Origin: Desulfobacterales bacterium
GTDB lineage: Bacteria; Desulfobacterota; Desulfobacteria; Desulfobacterales; Desulfobacteraceae
Reading direction: 5' to 3'
DNA length: 13,950 nucleotides
Assembly (NCBI GenBank): GCA_022361095.1
Contig: JAKSBO010000941.1
Location: 1 to 13,950 of the forward strand
Shown: positions 6,966 through 13,950 of the stretch, piece by piece
How the letters are laid out: each line of letters begins with the position of its first letter
How positions within the stretch are numbered: the stretch's first letter is position 1
Position numbers and translations under genes: made by a program
Notes under the pieces: model-generated
The model's input: only the letters and a program-made list of their open reading frames with translations
The model's database searches: none
What the model was told of the DNA's origin: nothing

Positions 6966-7787
6966 ATGATGAAACCTATCATAGAATCTTTATCCGGCCA
7001 TACCAATGAATATATCCGCTGCCTAGCCGGCGCCCATCCGTTAAGAGCGCCTTTGATCTGCGCCATGCTGGACTCTCTTTCCCTCGGGGGAAAAGGGCTT
7101 GATGTCGGCTGCGGCATCGGGCTTCCTGCTCTGGAGATGGCCCGAAAAGGCCTTGATGTGGCCGGCCTTGACAGTGACGCGCAATTTATAGAGATTGCCG
7201 AAGGTATTGCCGGGGAACTTAACCTTAAAAATTCCCCGGTGTTTGTCCAGGGACATGCAGAGCGGCTTGAATTCGAAAACAATTTTTTTGACTGGGTCTG
7301 GAGCATGGATTGCGTCAATTACGACAAAGACCTGAATGATCCCCCGTTGTCGGAAATGAAACGGGTGGCAAAGCCCGGCGGACGGCTCATCCTTTCGGCC
7401 TGGTCTTCCCAGATGCTGCTGCCCGGATATCCGGAACTTGAAGCCCGGCTGAACATTTCGCCCGAGGGGCTGGCCCCCTTTGAGGCGGGCATGGCCCCGT
7501 TGCGCCACTTCATGGCCACGGCAGGCGTACTCAAACGAATGGGCCTTAAAAACATCAGATGCAAAACCTTTTTAAGGGATATTGCCCTGCCCTTGTCCCG
7601 GGAGGAAATACGGGCCATGAAAGATCTGTTTTACATGCGATGGTCACATTCTCCGTCCGGGCTGAACCCGGATGAAAAATCCCTGTATACGTCCCTGACC
7701 GATCCTGAATCCGGCCGGTTTATTCTTTCCGATTCCGGATTTTATGGGTTTTTCACCTATACGATGTTTACCGGTGAGGTGCCGTAA
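6966..7787 (+). CDS. Class I SAM-dependent methyltransferase (Methyltransf_11/25 type)
   Basis: A 273-residue enzyme with a UbiE-like SAM-binding fold: motif I KGLDVGCGIG at 43-52, acidic D69 in VAGLDSD for the ribose hydroxyls, motif II region GHAERLEFENNFFDWVWSMD at 96-115, and VAKPGGRLILSAWS at 134-147. The C-terminal third (from about 185) is a variable acceptor-binding region. It is 82 bases downstream of the first methyltransferase, with AAAGGAAC before the ATG at 6966 (a second ATG follows directly). Last gene of the operon, nearly abutting the convergent regulator (9 bases between stops). Acceptor unknown. Confidence 0.87.
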   Translation: MMKPIIESLSGHTNEYIRCLAGAHPLRAPLICAMLDSLSLGGKGLDVGCGIGLPALEMARKGLDVAGLDSDAQFIEIAEGIAGELNLKNSPVFVQGHAERLEFENNFFDWVWSMDCVNYDKDLNDPPLSEMKRVAKPGGRLILSAWSSQMLLPGYPELEARLNISPEGLAPFEAGMAPLRHFMATAGVLKRMGLKNIRCKTFLRDIALPLSREEIRAMKDLFYMRWSHSPSGLNPDEKSLYTSLTDPESGRFILSDSGFYGFFTYTMFTGEVP

Positions 7788-7796
7788 TCAAAAAAA

Positions 7797-8804
7797 TCAC
7801 CCTTTCCGGGCTGCCGCCTGTTTAAGGAGGGCGACGGGCGGATAGTTGAATTTCCGGGTAAAAGCCCGTGTAAAATGGGCACGGTTGGCATACCCGACCT
7901 GGTATGCCACCTCTGATACCGTGGTGCCGCCTTTTTCCAGCAGGTTGTGCCCCGCTTCCATTCTCCGGGAAAGGATATAGGAAGAGATGGTGGTGTGGAA
8001 CAGCCGCTTAAATCCCTTTTTCAGTTTGGTCTGGTTCAGCCCGGTCTGCCGGGCAAGCCGGGCCAGGCCCGGCGGGTCGTGATACTGGTGGTCCAGGATC
8101 TGCCGGACCCGGCAAAGCTGCTCTCGTTCACGGCCGGCGGGGAAGCGGCCAAGCCCCCCAGGGCGGTCCGGCGACAACGAATGAGGTTCAAAACTGCCCA
8201 GGGCCAGGGCAATGATTTCCAAAGATTTGGCGGTCAGATAAATGTTTTTTGATGTTCCGGTAAACCTGCAATCCATTAATTGCCGGGCTGCCGTGCCCAT
8301 GGAAGGGCTCAAGCTGTGTTTGACATATGGAAACTGTTCAGACGCTTGGGCCTTTGCAAAGGATAAATTGCCAATGATGCGTTTGCCCATCTCCGGATAA
8401 GGCAGCCTGTCCGGTTCAATAAGCAGGCTGATAAGCAGGATGGGTTCATGGGGCATGCACTCAATGATTCCATTATCCATATCAGCCCCGGACAGGCACA
8501 TCTCAAACTGTCCCGGCAGGATCCGGTATGTGGAAACCGGCCCCGGCCGGTCCTGGATCCAGTTGAGCCGGCCGGACATGCAAAGGCAAATTCCCAGGGA
8601 ATAGTGTTCAGGAATTACCCGGGCAGACAGTTGTTCTTTTAACGTATAATGTTCCAGGTAAAGCTTTAACCCGGCCTCCAGGGATATCTCCCTGCGGTAT
8701 CCTTCACCAATGGCCCCAGGCAGGGTCAACACGGTTTCAGCCCCATCCCGGTCAGGATGCTTCCCATAGCATTGAAATTGTTCAAACAACCTAAGTTTAT
8801 TCAT
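7797..8804 (-). CDS. AraC-family regulator, PchR-like
   Basis: DNA-binding activator/repressor. The last ~105 residues are a classic AraC double helix-turn-helix: first HTH about GLARLARQTGLNQTKLKKGF, second in TVSEVAYQVGYANRAHFTRA, followed by FTRKFNYPP. The GLNQTKLKKGFKRLF version is that of PchR-type regulators, which sense siderophores or metal chelates. The N-terminal ~225 residues are a ligand-sensing region with GICLCMSGRLNW and a long hydrophobic stretch PILLISLLIEP. I set the start at the ATG at 8804 (335 aa); a TTG at 8816 adds four residues and has a GAGG 11 bases upstream, so it cannot be excluded. It converges with the transporter/methyltransferase operon, and its location suggests it controls that operon. 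All key HTH residues look intact. Confidence 0.9.
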   Translation of the reverse strand: MNKLRLFEQFQCYGKHPDRDGAETVLTLPGAIGEGYRREISLEAGLKLYLEHYTLKEQLSARVIPEHYSLGICLCMSGRLNWIQDRPGPVSTYRILPGQFEMCLSGADMDNGIIECMPHEPILLISLLIEPDRLPYPEMGKRIIGNLSFAKAQASEQFPYVKHSLSPSMGTAARQLMDCRFTGTSKNIYLTAKSLEIIALALGSFEPHSLSPDRPGGLGRFPAGREREQLCRVRQILDHQYHDPPGLARLARQTGLNQTKLKKGFKRLFHTTISSYILSRRMEAGHNLLEKGGTTVSEVAYQVGYANRAHFTRAFTRKFNYPPVALLKQAAARKG

Positions 8805-8822
8805 AAATCCAATCAAATTTCG

Positions 8823-8841
8823 TTAAACCTCAACAGTTTAA
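8823..8841. promoter_or_regulatory. Inverted repeat TTAAAC-n7-GTTTAA just upstream of the AraC gene
   Basis: A 6-bp perfect stem at 8823-8828 and 8836-8841, 19 bases before the chosen ATG (minus strand). The position suits an autoregulatory operator or a 5' leader element; short and A+T-rich, so chance is possible. Confidence 0.35.
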
Positions 8842-8890
8842 TTGCATAACGCGCATTTCTTTGTCAAGCCGTTATTTTTAATTGGGTGTA

Positions 8891-8954
8891 AGGGCCATGG
8901 AAATATTAAAATTCACCAAAAGAGCGCCGGATTTTTATTCGTTTTCATGGCCCT
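8891..8954. repeat. Inverted repeat AGGGCCATG ... CATGGCCCT, 46-base spacer
   Basis: Perfect 9-bp arms at 8891-8899 and 8946-8954. The right arm overlaps the stop of the VapC relic. With an A+T-rich spacer it could be a long hairpin, part of a small decayed mobile element, or coincidence. No U-tract follows on either strand, so it does not look like a standard terminator. Confidence 0.4.
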
Positions 8955-9215
8955 AAGGCCTGTAATCCCAGAATGGTTTCCATGGGGTTAAAATCACGAT
9001 CATCATGAAGTAACGGCACATCGTTTTCGATACAATACGTTCAGATGATAACATTTATGGGTTTTCTGACGGTAATTCCCTGTCTGCGCATTGTTCCGTA
9101 ATTTGCTGCTGGGGCGGCTGCCGGAGAGCAGCGATTGAGCGAAACACAATCCAAAAACAGCCAATACATCTCTTGCCGCATCAAATTCTTTGTCAGAGTC
9201 GCAACGCTTCGAATT
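8945..9215 (-). pseudogene. Relic of a VapC-type PIN-domain toxin
   Basis: On the minus strand, NYGTMRRQGITVRKPINVII, a TGA at 9041-9043, then TYCIENDVPLLHDDRDFNPM and ETILGLQALGP to a TGA at 8945-8947 match the C-terminal half of VapC ribonuclease toxins (pattern LR-x-G-I-T-V-R ... D-x-x-I ... LLH-x-DRDF). A further piece, DSDKEFDAARDVLAVFGL, lies upstream at about 9150-9203 in another frame, as expected for the preceding VapC segment after a frameshift. The N-terminal part with the first catalytic Asp is not found, and the expected second-motif Asp before the stop is Asn. No antitoxin gene is next to it. The broken state is certain from the sequence; the family call comes from the motif pattern. 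Confidence 0.7.
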
Positions 9216-9232
9216 TATTGCGACATGACGGC

Positions 9233-9258
9233 GGTGAAAAAAACATTGCTATTTCACC
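9233..9258. other. Inverted repeat GGTGAAA-n12-TTTCACC
   Basis: The 7-bp arms lie at 9233-9239 and 9252-9258, 74 bases upstream of the gene at 9332. A candidate operator or leader hairpin for that gene pair; no regulator can be proposed. Confidence 0.35.
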
Positions 9259-9331
9259 TCCAATCATGCTAACCAATTTTAGTTATGTTTCTATTATTTT
9301 ATTAATCACATCTAACTCATAAGGAGCATCC

Positions 9332-9637
9332 ATGGAAAATCGCTATGGCACAACATCGGATATGATTATCCAGGAAGTGGAAAACAATGGCGTTACCCAG
9401 TTGATCGCAATCGACAGCAAAGGACTGTATCTAACGACCCGGGACCGGGTGGACCGGATGGTGGCCGATGTCAACCGTTACGGGGTTCCCAGGCAGGTCG
9501 TAAACCAATCCCTGGAGGACTTGGGCCTAGACCCGTTGCAATTATTCAATGCCAACAAGCACCTGATAAAAACCGACACCGGCCAGGCCAAGGGTAAGGC
9601 ATTGAATCCCATCAAGGCATCAAAGAGAAGGGGATAG
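9332..9637 (+). CDS. Uncharacterised small protein (101 aa)
   Basis: I do not recognise the family. The ATG follows GGAG at a suitable distance, after a 40-base A+T-rich stretch that could hold a promoter. The product is soluble, with no signal peptide: a N-terminal part MIIQEVENNGVTQLIAIDSK that may be a beta-hairpin, a charged middle RDRVDRMVADVNRYGVPRQV likely helical, and a basic, low-complexity tail (GQAKGKALNPIKASKRRG). The tail could bind nucleic acid or membrane, but that is a guess. The next gene starts 33 bases downstream, so the two are probably co-transcribed. Confidence 0.75.
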   Translation: MENRYGTTSDMIIQEVENNGVTQLIAIDSKGLYLTTRDRVDRMVADVNRYGVPRQVVNQSLEDLGLDPLQLFNANKHLIKTDTGQAKGKALNPIKASKRRG

Positions 9638-9670
9638 GTTTCCGGGTTTTAAAAAGAGGATTATCATACC

Positions 9671-10297
9671 GTGATTATAAATTATTTTGCGGCAGCCATA
9701 CTGGTCATGCCGTTGATCTCTATGGCTCTCCCGACCATTGATTATTGGCGGGCCTATAAAAACGAAACAAAAGCCGGTCCCCAGGGTGAAAAAGCCGACT
9801 ATAATTATTTCTTTTATCTGCTGGTAATCGGGGTGGTTGGCATGTGGGGAACATGGATTTTCGGCATTATACGTCTGTTTACACCCCACGGTGCAAGCTT
9901 TATAAAGCACGGGAGTGTGGGGTCAGCACCGTTCTGGCTGTTCCAGATGGTCGGGTTGGTTATCTTTTTAGCCGGTGCCGTGACCTACAATCTGACCATT
10001 GTTGCTGCCGGTAAGTATCTGCGCCCAGCCCCGGCCGGGACCCTTGATAAGCATATACTCATCGATAAGGGGCCCTTTTCCCTGATTCGCCACCCGCTTT
10101 ACATCGCTTATTTTTTAATCAATATCGGATTAAGCCTGACTTTTTTATACGTCATACCTTTGTTTTCTGCCGTGTTGATTGTCCTGGGCATTTATCCAAC
10201 GGCCAGGGCCGAAGAAGCGGTGCTTGTAAAACAGCTTGGTAATAAATATATCCGTTATAAGCAGCGCGTTGGCATGTTTTTCCCCTGGTTTAGGTAG
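9671..10297 (+). CDS. Isoprenylcysteine carboxyl methyltransferase-like membrane protein (ICMT/PEMT family)
   Basis: A 208-residue integral membrane protein with about five hydrophobic spans (1-20, 45-69, 87-112, 142-158, 159-176). The family signature sits near the C-terminus: GPFSLIRHPLYIAYF (RHPLY at 140-144) and the acidic-aromatic tail AEEAVLVKQLGNKYIRYKQR (EE at 181-182), the SAM- and substrate-binding elements of ICMT and phospholipid N-methyltransferase relatives. Bacterial members methylate unknown lipids or small lipophilic molecules; no prenylated protein substrate should be assumed. The GTG start at 9671 is preceded by AGAGGA about ten bases upstream. Third predicted methyltransferase in the window, but separated from the transporter operon by the AraC gene. 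Confidence 0.87.
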   Translation: MIINYFAAAILVMPLISMALPTIDYWRAYKNETKAGPQGEKADYNYFFYLLVIGVVGMWGTWIFGIIRLFTPHGASFIKHGSVGSAPFWLFQMVGLVIFLAGAVTYNLTIVAAGKYLRPAPAGTLDKHILIDKGPFSLIRHPLYIAYFLINIGLSLTFLYVIPLFSAVLIVLGIYPTARAEEAVLVKQLGNKYIRYKQRVGMFFPWFR

Positions 10298-10638
10298 GGC
10301 CCGGCCAAAACCCTTTTGTGTCATTGGGATTTTAATGGCGCCGTGGTTGATGAAGCGTTTTTTCCAAGGCGCAGCAGGGGAATTCGCCCGAACGATAGAA
10401 GGCATGTCGGCTATCCAAAAACAAGGTGACTTTTTTGCCACCCTGTGCTCATGACCCCTTCTATCAATATTTGTACTCATGAAATCCTCGAAGGCATATT
10501 ACACCGGCATCTTTACCAGCAGTATCAGGGAGTCATATATGGCGGACAGCCCCAGGACCATCGGTGCTGGTATTGTCTTCGGATGTTAAAGAGGTCACAA
10601 AAAACGCCTAGGGCAACAACAGCCACCATCGGTGACGA
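10298..10638. other. Convergent intergenic region with no convincing gene
   Basis: About 340 bases between two convergent genes. Short open frames exist on both strands (for example 10445-10642, plus), but none has a good Shine-Dalgarno or recognisable motif. Weak inverted repeats are present (CACC-atc-GGTG at about 10625-10634; GGTG-n10-CACC at about 10425-10442), the second enclosing a T6 run. None is a convincing terminator. It may contain decayed coding sequence I cannot identify. Confidence 0.5.
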
Positions 10639-13600
10639 TTAGGATGAATGAATGACGGCAGAAGCGTCTATGGCCCCGGCACGCTGCTGCACAGCGTTTA
10701 ACTGTTCGGTGTTACCCGTATCCCGGAGAAGTTTTACAAGATCGGCCAGCATGTTGATCCAGATCTTGCGAAGCCTTTGGGCATACGTGACAACCGAGGG
10801 GATGTCGCTGCCCAATCCGCCCAAATGCCCCTTGTACAATTCCATGGCCCGGCTTAACAGGGCCAACCGTGTGCTGGAAAGTGATTCGGAATTTGCCTTT
10901 TTTACCAGGGCTTCAAATTGCCAGGTATCCACCCAGCACAGGTTTGGGACCAGGCTTAAGCGGTTATTTTTCAATACAACAGCCCGGTCATTGCCTATAA
11001 GCTTGCGCAGGCGGTGCAGGGTGGTGTTCATATTCTGGACAGCCCGGTCCCCGTCCGCATCCGCCCATAGCTGGTCTGCAACACTCTGGCGGGATATGCC
11101 CTGGTTCCCGGCACTGATCAGGAGATACATTAAATCCAGGGGCTTTTTGGGCAGTTTTTTCCCAAAATCGATACATTGCTCCCGGCATACAACCTCCAGG
11201 CGTCCCAGACAATATAGTTTCACAGCCCAGGGCCACTGCTCGCAAGCCTGATCCATTAAAGGCGGCTCCAACTGTGTGCGGTTAATCAGCGCCTTGACTA
11301 TATCGGGATGAATCCCGGCTTTAAGTGCCTCGGCACATAGCAGTGCAAGGCGGGAACGGATAATGCCCACCGGCATACCCAGACCGTTTTGCAGGGCATC
11401 TCCAAAGGCCTTTTCCAGACGGGCCAGCATGGTTTCGGTGTCCTGTGCCGCCCGGGCACAGTCGGCCCGGATTAAATCATACTGGAAACGTATCATGCCG
11501 CTGGCCTGGTAAATCTGCGTCTGCTCAATCCGGCTTAATTCCGCCAAAGCAAGGCTGAGATGTCCCTGTTCCAGGTGGAGATGGGCCAGGGCACCTGTGG
11601 TTAATGCGTTTGGAACAGGAATTTTGCAGGATTCGGTCAGATCCCGGCTGCTGTTCAGACAATGCTCAGCCCTGTCCCACGCTCCGGCCAACAGGGCCAA
11701 AAAACCCTCCATGAACTGATTCTGGGCAATATCCCAGCTTGCACTGGGCGGGGTAATGCTGACGGCACGCGCCAGGTATTCCCCGGCTTTTTTAAGATCA
11801 CCGGTATACAGTCCGGCGTAAGCGGCATAGGCCAGAAAGATGTAGTCGAAAAAACGGACCCCGCTGGCTTCGGCTAATTCCAGGGCGGTGCAGATAATCT
11901 CATCGGCTTTTGACAGATTTCCTTCGTCCAGGGTGGTATAAACCATGCACCACAGCAGGCTGAGCCGGTTCAGGGGTAAAAGCGCCTCATTTGCAAAATT
12001 TTTTTCCAGTTGATCTCTCATTTTCCTGGCTTTGATACGTTGCCCCAGCCATTGATAGGACAACAGCAAGTTTGATCTCATGGATGCGGAGACATACTGG
12101 TCTATTTGTTGATTCAGCAAGGATTCGCAACATGCCTGCCACTTGCCGCAATCCGGGTGCGAAGGATGATACATGCAGATGGCTGCCAGCATGGCACTGC
12201 TGAAACGGGCCTGGATCCCGGGATCCAGGCCCGGGGGCAGCAAGGCGGCAAGGCGTTCGCCCTCATGGAGCCAGCGGTGCGGTTCCTCCAGGGTTCCCCT
12301 GATGCGTAATATGGACTCCATCAGCGCCGACCAACTGGCGACTTGCCCCATTAGATCCTGATCCTGTTTGAACTGCTCAAAGGCCTTTATAAGTCCGGTT
12401 GTGCCGCCAACAGGATTGTCCGGCATTATAGCGATGCCGTTCCAGAAAACCAGCCAGGGGTGATGATCGGCAAGGGCTTTTGGCAACGCGTGGATCCAAG
12501 CTCCCAGGGTATGATTCCGTCCCTGGACAACCAAAGAAAGGGCCTGGCTGAGAATCAAGCCGACCATGGCGGTATGATCCCGGGCCCGGCAGTAGAGGTC
12601 CATTGCCTCTTCAACCTGCCCGGCTTCAGCCATGAGCCCGGCAGCCCGGCATTGCAGGGATTCAAGGTGCCCGGCTTCAAACGTGCCGGCTGCCTGCTGG
12701 GTTAAAAAATCACGAAACAAGGGATGGTACTGATAAATAGTGGTGGTATTGACCTCTCTTTTTTCCAGGAAAAAGTTTTTGCGGCTCAGGGTACCCAGAA
12801 TATCTTCGGCAGGCATATCCGTCAGCCGGGTGGCCGAATCAATGGTCATATGCGGCATCAAAGCTGTTTTCAAAAGGAACTGCCGCGTTTCCCTGCTTGT
12901 TTTGTTCAGAATCTCCCAGGCAAAATAATCGAAAATCATCTCCGGGGTGGTCTCTGTCATTGCCTTGGCCTGATCCGGTTCATACTGTCCGCGGAGCAGC
13001 CACAGCATAAGGCCTGCAACCCATCCCCGGGTGGCCCGGTGCAACCCGACAATGCGGTTTTCCTCTAGGACCATTTTTTCCTGATCAAGCAGGGCCCGGT
13101 ATTCGTCCAGGGTAAAGGCAAGCTGGGTGTTGTCAATGACAATCATTTTACGGTTGGCCAGAAGCCTGACCATGGCAGGGGGCGGCGCAAACCTGCTGAG
13201 CATTGCCAGCCGGATACCCGGCGGGGCCTGCTCAACGGCTTGGGCCAGGATTGAAAGCACCGGCGAATCATCCGGCAGCTCCTGGAAATTGTCAAAAACG
13301 ATCCACACAGGGGGTGTTAAGCGTTGGAACAATGTTTCAAAATAACGGATGGCAAAGGCGTCTATGCCCATGAGATATTCAGGTGTCAGAAGGGGGAGCG
13401 GGGTGCCCGGGTCGTCTATAACCGGTATCACGGCCTTGCCCAGATAATAAAAAAAAGTGGCAAGATCCTTGTCTGCGGCATCCACCTGATACCAGACCCC
13501 GGGATGGGGGCCATCGAACAGAAAACTGCTCATCAGAGAAGTTTTACCGGATCCCGCCGGCCCGGATATCCAGACGGAAGGCTTCGCACCGGAGGGGTCC

Positions 13601-13686
13601 ATCCGGTCATACAGGTGCGGACGCCGAATGAGCTGACGGCTTTGGGGCAGTGTAATCTTGTTTAGCATTAGCTGTGTATTAGTCAA
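10639..13686 (-). CDS. Large MalT/SARP-like transcriptional regulator (STAND NTPase, helical repeats, wHTH-BTAD)
   Basis: Predicted ATP-dependent, signal-responsive transcription factor of 1015 residues. The N-terminal NTPase resembles MalT/LAL proteins: Walker A GPAGSGKT at 42-49, Walker B WIVFDNFQEL at 128-137, SRFAPPPAMVRLLANR at 164-179, GWVAGLMLWLL at 221-231, and YHPLFRDFL at 320-328 at the end of the NTPase module. Residues ~340-820 are alpha-helical with tetratricopeptide-like repeats. Instead of the LuxR HTH of MalT, the C-terminus has an OmpR-type winged helix starting LYCLGRLEV at 824, with ISRQSVADQLW and TTLHRLRKLIG, then a BTAD-like helical domain to 1010, as in SARP activators. 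The TTG start is favoured by AAAGGGA six bases upstream; an in-frame ATG lies six codons later. Targets are unknown; the neighbours in this window offer no obvious regulon. Confidence 0.9.
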   Translation of the reverse strand: MTNTQLMLNKITLPQSRQLIRRPHLYDRMDPSGAKPSVWISGPAGSGKTSLMSSFLFDGPHPGVWYQVDAADKDLATFFYYLGKAVIPVIDDPGTPLPLLTPEYLMGIDAFAIRYFETLFQRLTPPVWIVFDNFQELPDDSPVLSILAQAVEQAPPGIRLAMLSRFAPPPAMVRLLANRKMIVIDNTQLAFTLDEYRALLDQEKMVLEENRIVGLHRATRGWVAGLMLWLLRGQYEPDQAKAMTETTPEMIFDYFAWEILNKTSRETRQFLLKTALMPHMTIDSATRLTDMPAEDILGTLSRKNFFLEKREVNTTTIYQYHPLFRDFLTQQAAGTFEAGHLESLQCRAAGLMAEAGQVEEAMDLYCRARDHTAMVGLILSQALSLVVQGRNHTLGAWIHALPKALADHHPWLVFWNGIAIMPDNPVGGTTGLIKAFEQFKQDQDLMGQVASWSALMESILRIRGTLEEPHRWLHEGERLAALLPPGLDPGIQARFSSAMLAAICMYHPSHPDCGKWQACCESLLNQQIDQYVSASMRSNLLLSYQWLGQRIKARKMRDQLEKNFANEALLPLNRLSLLWCMVYTTLDEGNLSKADEIICTALELAEASGVRFFDYIFLAYAAYAGLYTGDLKKAGEYLARAVSITPPSASWDIAQNQFMEGFLALLAGAWDRAEHCLNSSRDLTESCKIPVPNALTTGALAHLHLEQGHLSLALAELSRIEQTQIYQASGMIRFQYDLIRADCARAAQDTETMLARLEKAFGDALQNGLGMPVGIIRSRLALLCAEALKAGIHPDIVKALINRTQLEPPLMDQACEQWPWAVKLYCLGRLEVVCREQCIDFGKKLPKKPLDLMYLLISAGNQGISRQSVADQLWADADGDRAVQNMNTTLHRLRKLIGNDRAVVLKNNRLSLVPNLCWVDTWQFEALVKKANSESLSSTRLALLSRAMELYKGHLGGLGSDIPSVVTYAQRLRKIWINMLADLVKLLRDTGNTEQLNAVQQRAGAIDASAVIHSS

Positions 13687-13762
13687 TGTATGTCCCTTTT
13701 TAAAGGATTTTTACGGGCAAGGTAAAACCCATTATTTTTTCTTGTGTACCATTTTTTTTAAA

Positions 13763-13782
13763 ATTTGTAAGCGATTTGTAAG
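13763..13782 (-). promoter_or_regulatory. Tandem 9-bp direct repeat with 11-bp period upstream of the SARP-like gene
   Basis: On the minus strand CTTACAAAT occurs twice, separated by CG (plus strand ATTTGTAAG at 13763-13771 and 13774-13782). SARP and OmpR-type winged helices bind head-to-tail repeats with an 11-bp period, so this is a candidate autoregulatory site about 77 bp upstream of the TTG start. A degenerate third unit (ATTTTTTTA) lies at 13751. Confidence 0.55.
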
Positions 13783-13848
13783 TTTAATCCGGGTATGCAA
13801 AATAACGCCCCGGTGCTTTAATTTGTTTCTGGCTTGGGCTTCTTAATA

Positions 13849-13871
13849 AGGGTCTGGCCCTGAATTTTTTT
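13849..13871 (+). terminator. Weak possible terminator (AGGG-TCTGG-CCCT plus T-run)
   Basis: A short 4-bp G+C stem at 13849-13861 is followed after GAA by seven T. The stem is short for an intrinsic terminator. It would end a plus-strand transcript, but no plus-strand gene is visible just upstream, so it may be incidental or a mobile-element end. Confidence 0.2.
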
Positions 13872-13950
13872 AAGGGATCTTCAGACACGGAAAGGCCAAG
13901 GTGTATGTCCGGCTCCCGGCCTGTTACATAATCCTTTTGGACAAAACAAA

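Larger units (their letters stand above)
13687..13950. other. Upstream region of the SARP-like gene, no gene seen
   Basis: About 260 bases to the window end, A+T-rich near the gene. It holds the direct repeat at 13763-13782 and the minus-strand string CCCGTAAAAATCC at about 13707-13720, which partly resembles the CCCGTAAAGG core of the motif in front of ecfT. No supported coding frame. Confidence 0.5.

Noticed and set aside
7773..7801. GGTGA ... TCACC as a bidirectional terminator between the convergent genes
   Set aside because: Only a 5-bp stem with a 19-base loop; too weak to call.
10445..10642. 65-aa plus-strand frame in the convergent gap
   Set aside because: No Shine-Dalgarno, no motif, and it runs into the 3' end of the convergent regulator gene.
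13652..13846. Plus-strand frame at the start of the large regulator gene
   Set aside because: Overlaps the regulator's start and control region; the translation is low-complexity with no start signal.

Overview
The window looks like chromosomal DNA from an anaerobic, Gram-negative bacterium of the Desulfobacterota (a Desulfobacteraceae-type sulfate reducer is my best guess). This is inferred from the combined content: a TonB-dependent receptor, an ECF transporter, a LytS-type GGDEF protein, a PchR-like AraC regulator and a very large MalT/SARP-like regulator. I see no rRNA, tRNA, CRISPR array or intact transposase.

Left part (1-3300): a rearranged, visibly A+T-richer block. The first 109 bases exactly repeat an internal part of the ecfT gene found again at 3833-3941. 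This stub is followed by a decayed reading frame (124-525) with one in-frame stop, an intact membrane diguanylate cyclase (669-2525, minus strand), a small uncharacterised ORF behind two inverted repeats (2780-3001), and the first ~94 codons of a TonB-dependent outer-membrane receptor (minus strand, start at 3299) whose body is missing.

Centre (3301-8816): a 330-bp divergent control region with three copies of a ~19-bp motif, then a tight plus-strand operon: ecfT, a double-ATPase ECF A protein (ATGA overlap), an O-methyltransferase of the dimerising type, and a second class I SAM methyltransferase. A convergent AraC/PchR-like regulator closes the block. Receptor, importer, tailoring methyltransferases and a siderophore-type regulator together suggest uptake of a small molecule or metal chelate, possibly followed by methylation. 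No substrate-binding S component is visible and the receptor is truncated, so the locus may be a decayed or rearranged import system.

Right part (8817-13950): a ~510-bp gap holds a broken VapC-type PIN toxin relic and inverted repeats. Then come a small unknown protein (9332-9637) and an isoprenylcysteine-methyltransferase-like membrane protein (9671-10297), probably co-transcribed. After ~340 bases with no convincing gene comes a 1015-residue minus-strand regulator with a STAND/MalT-like NTPase domain, a helical repeat region and a C-terminal OmpR-type winged helix plus BTAD. Its upstream region carries an 11-bp-period tandem repeat of the kind SARP-type regulators bind.
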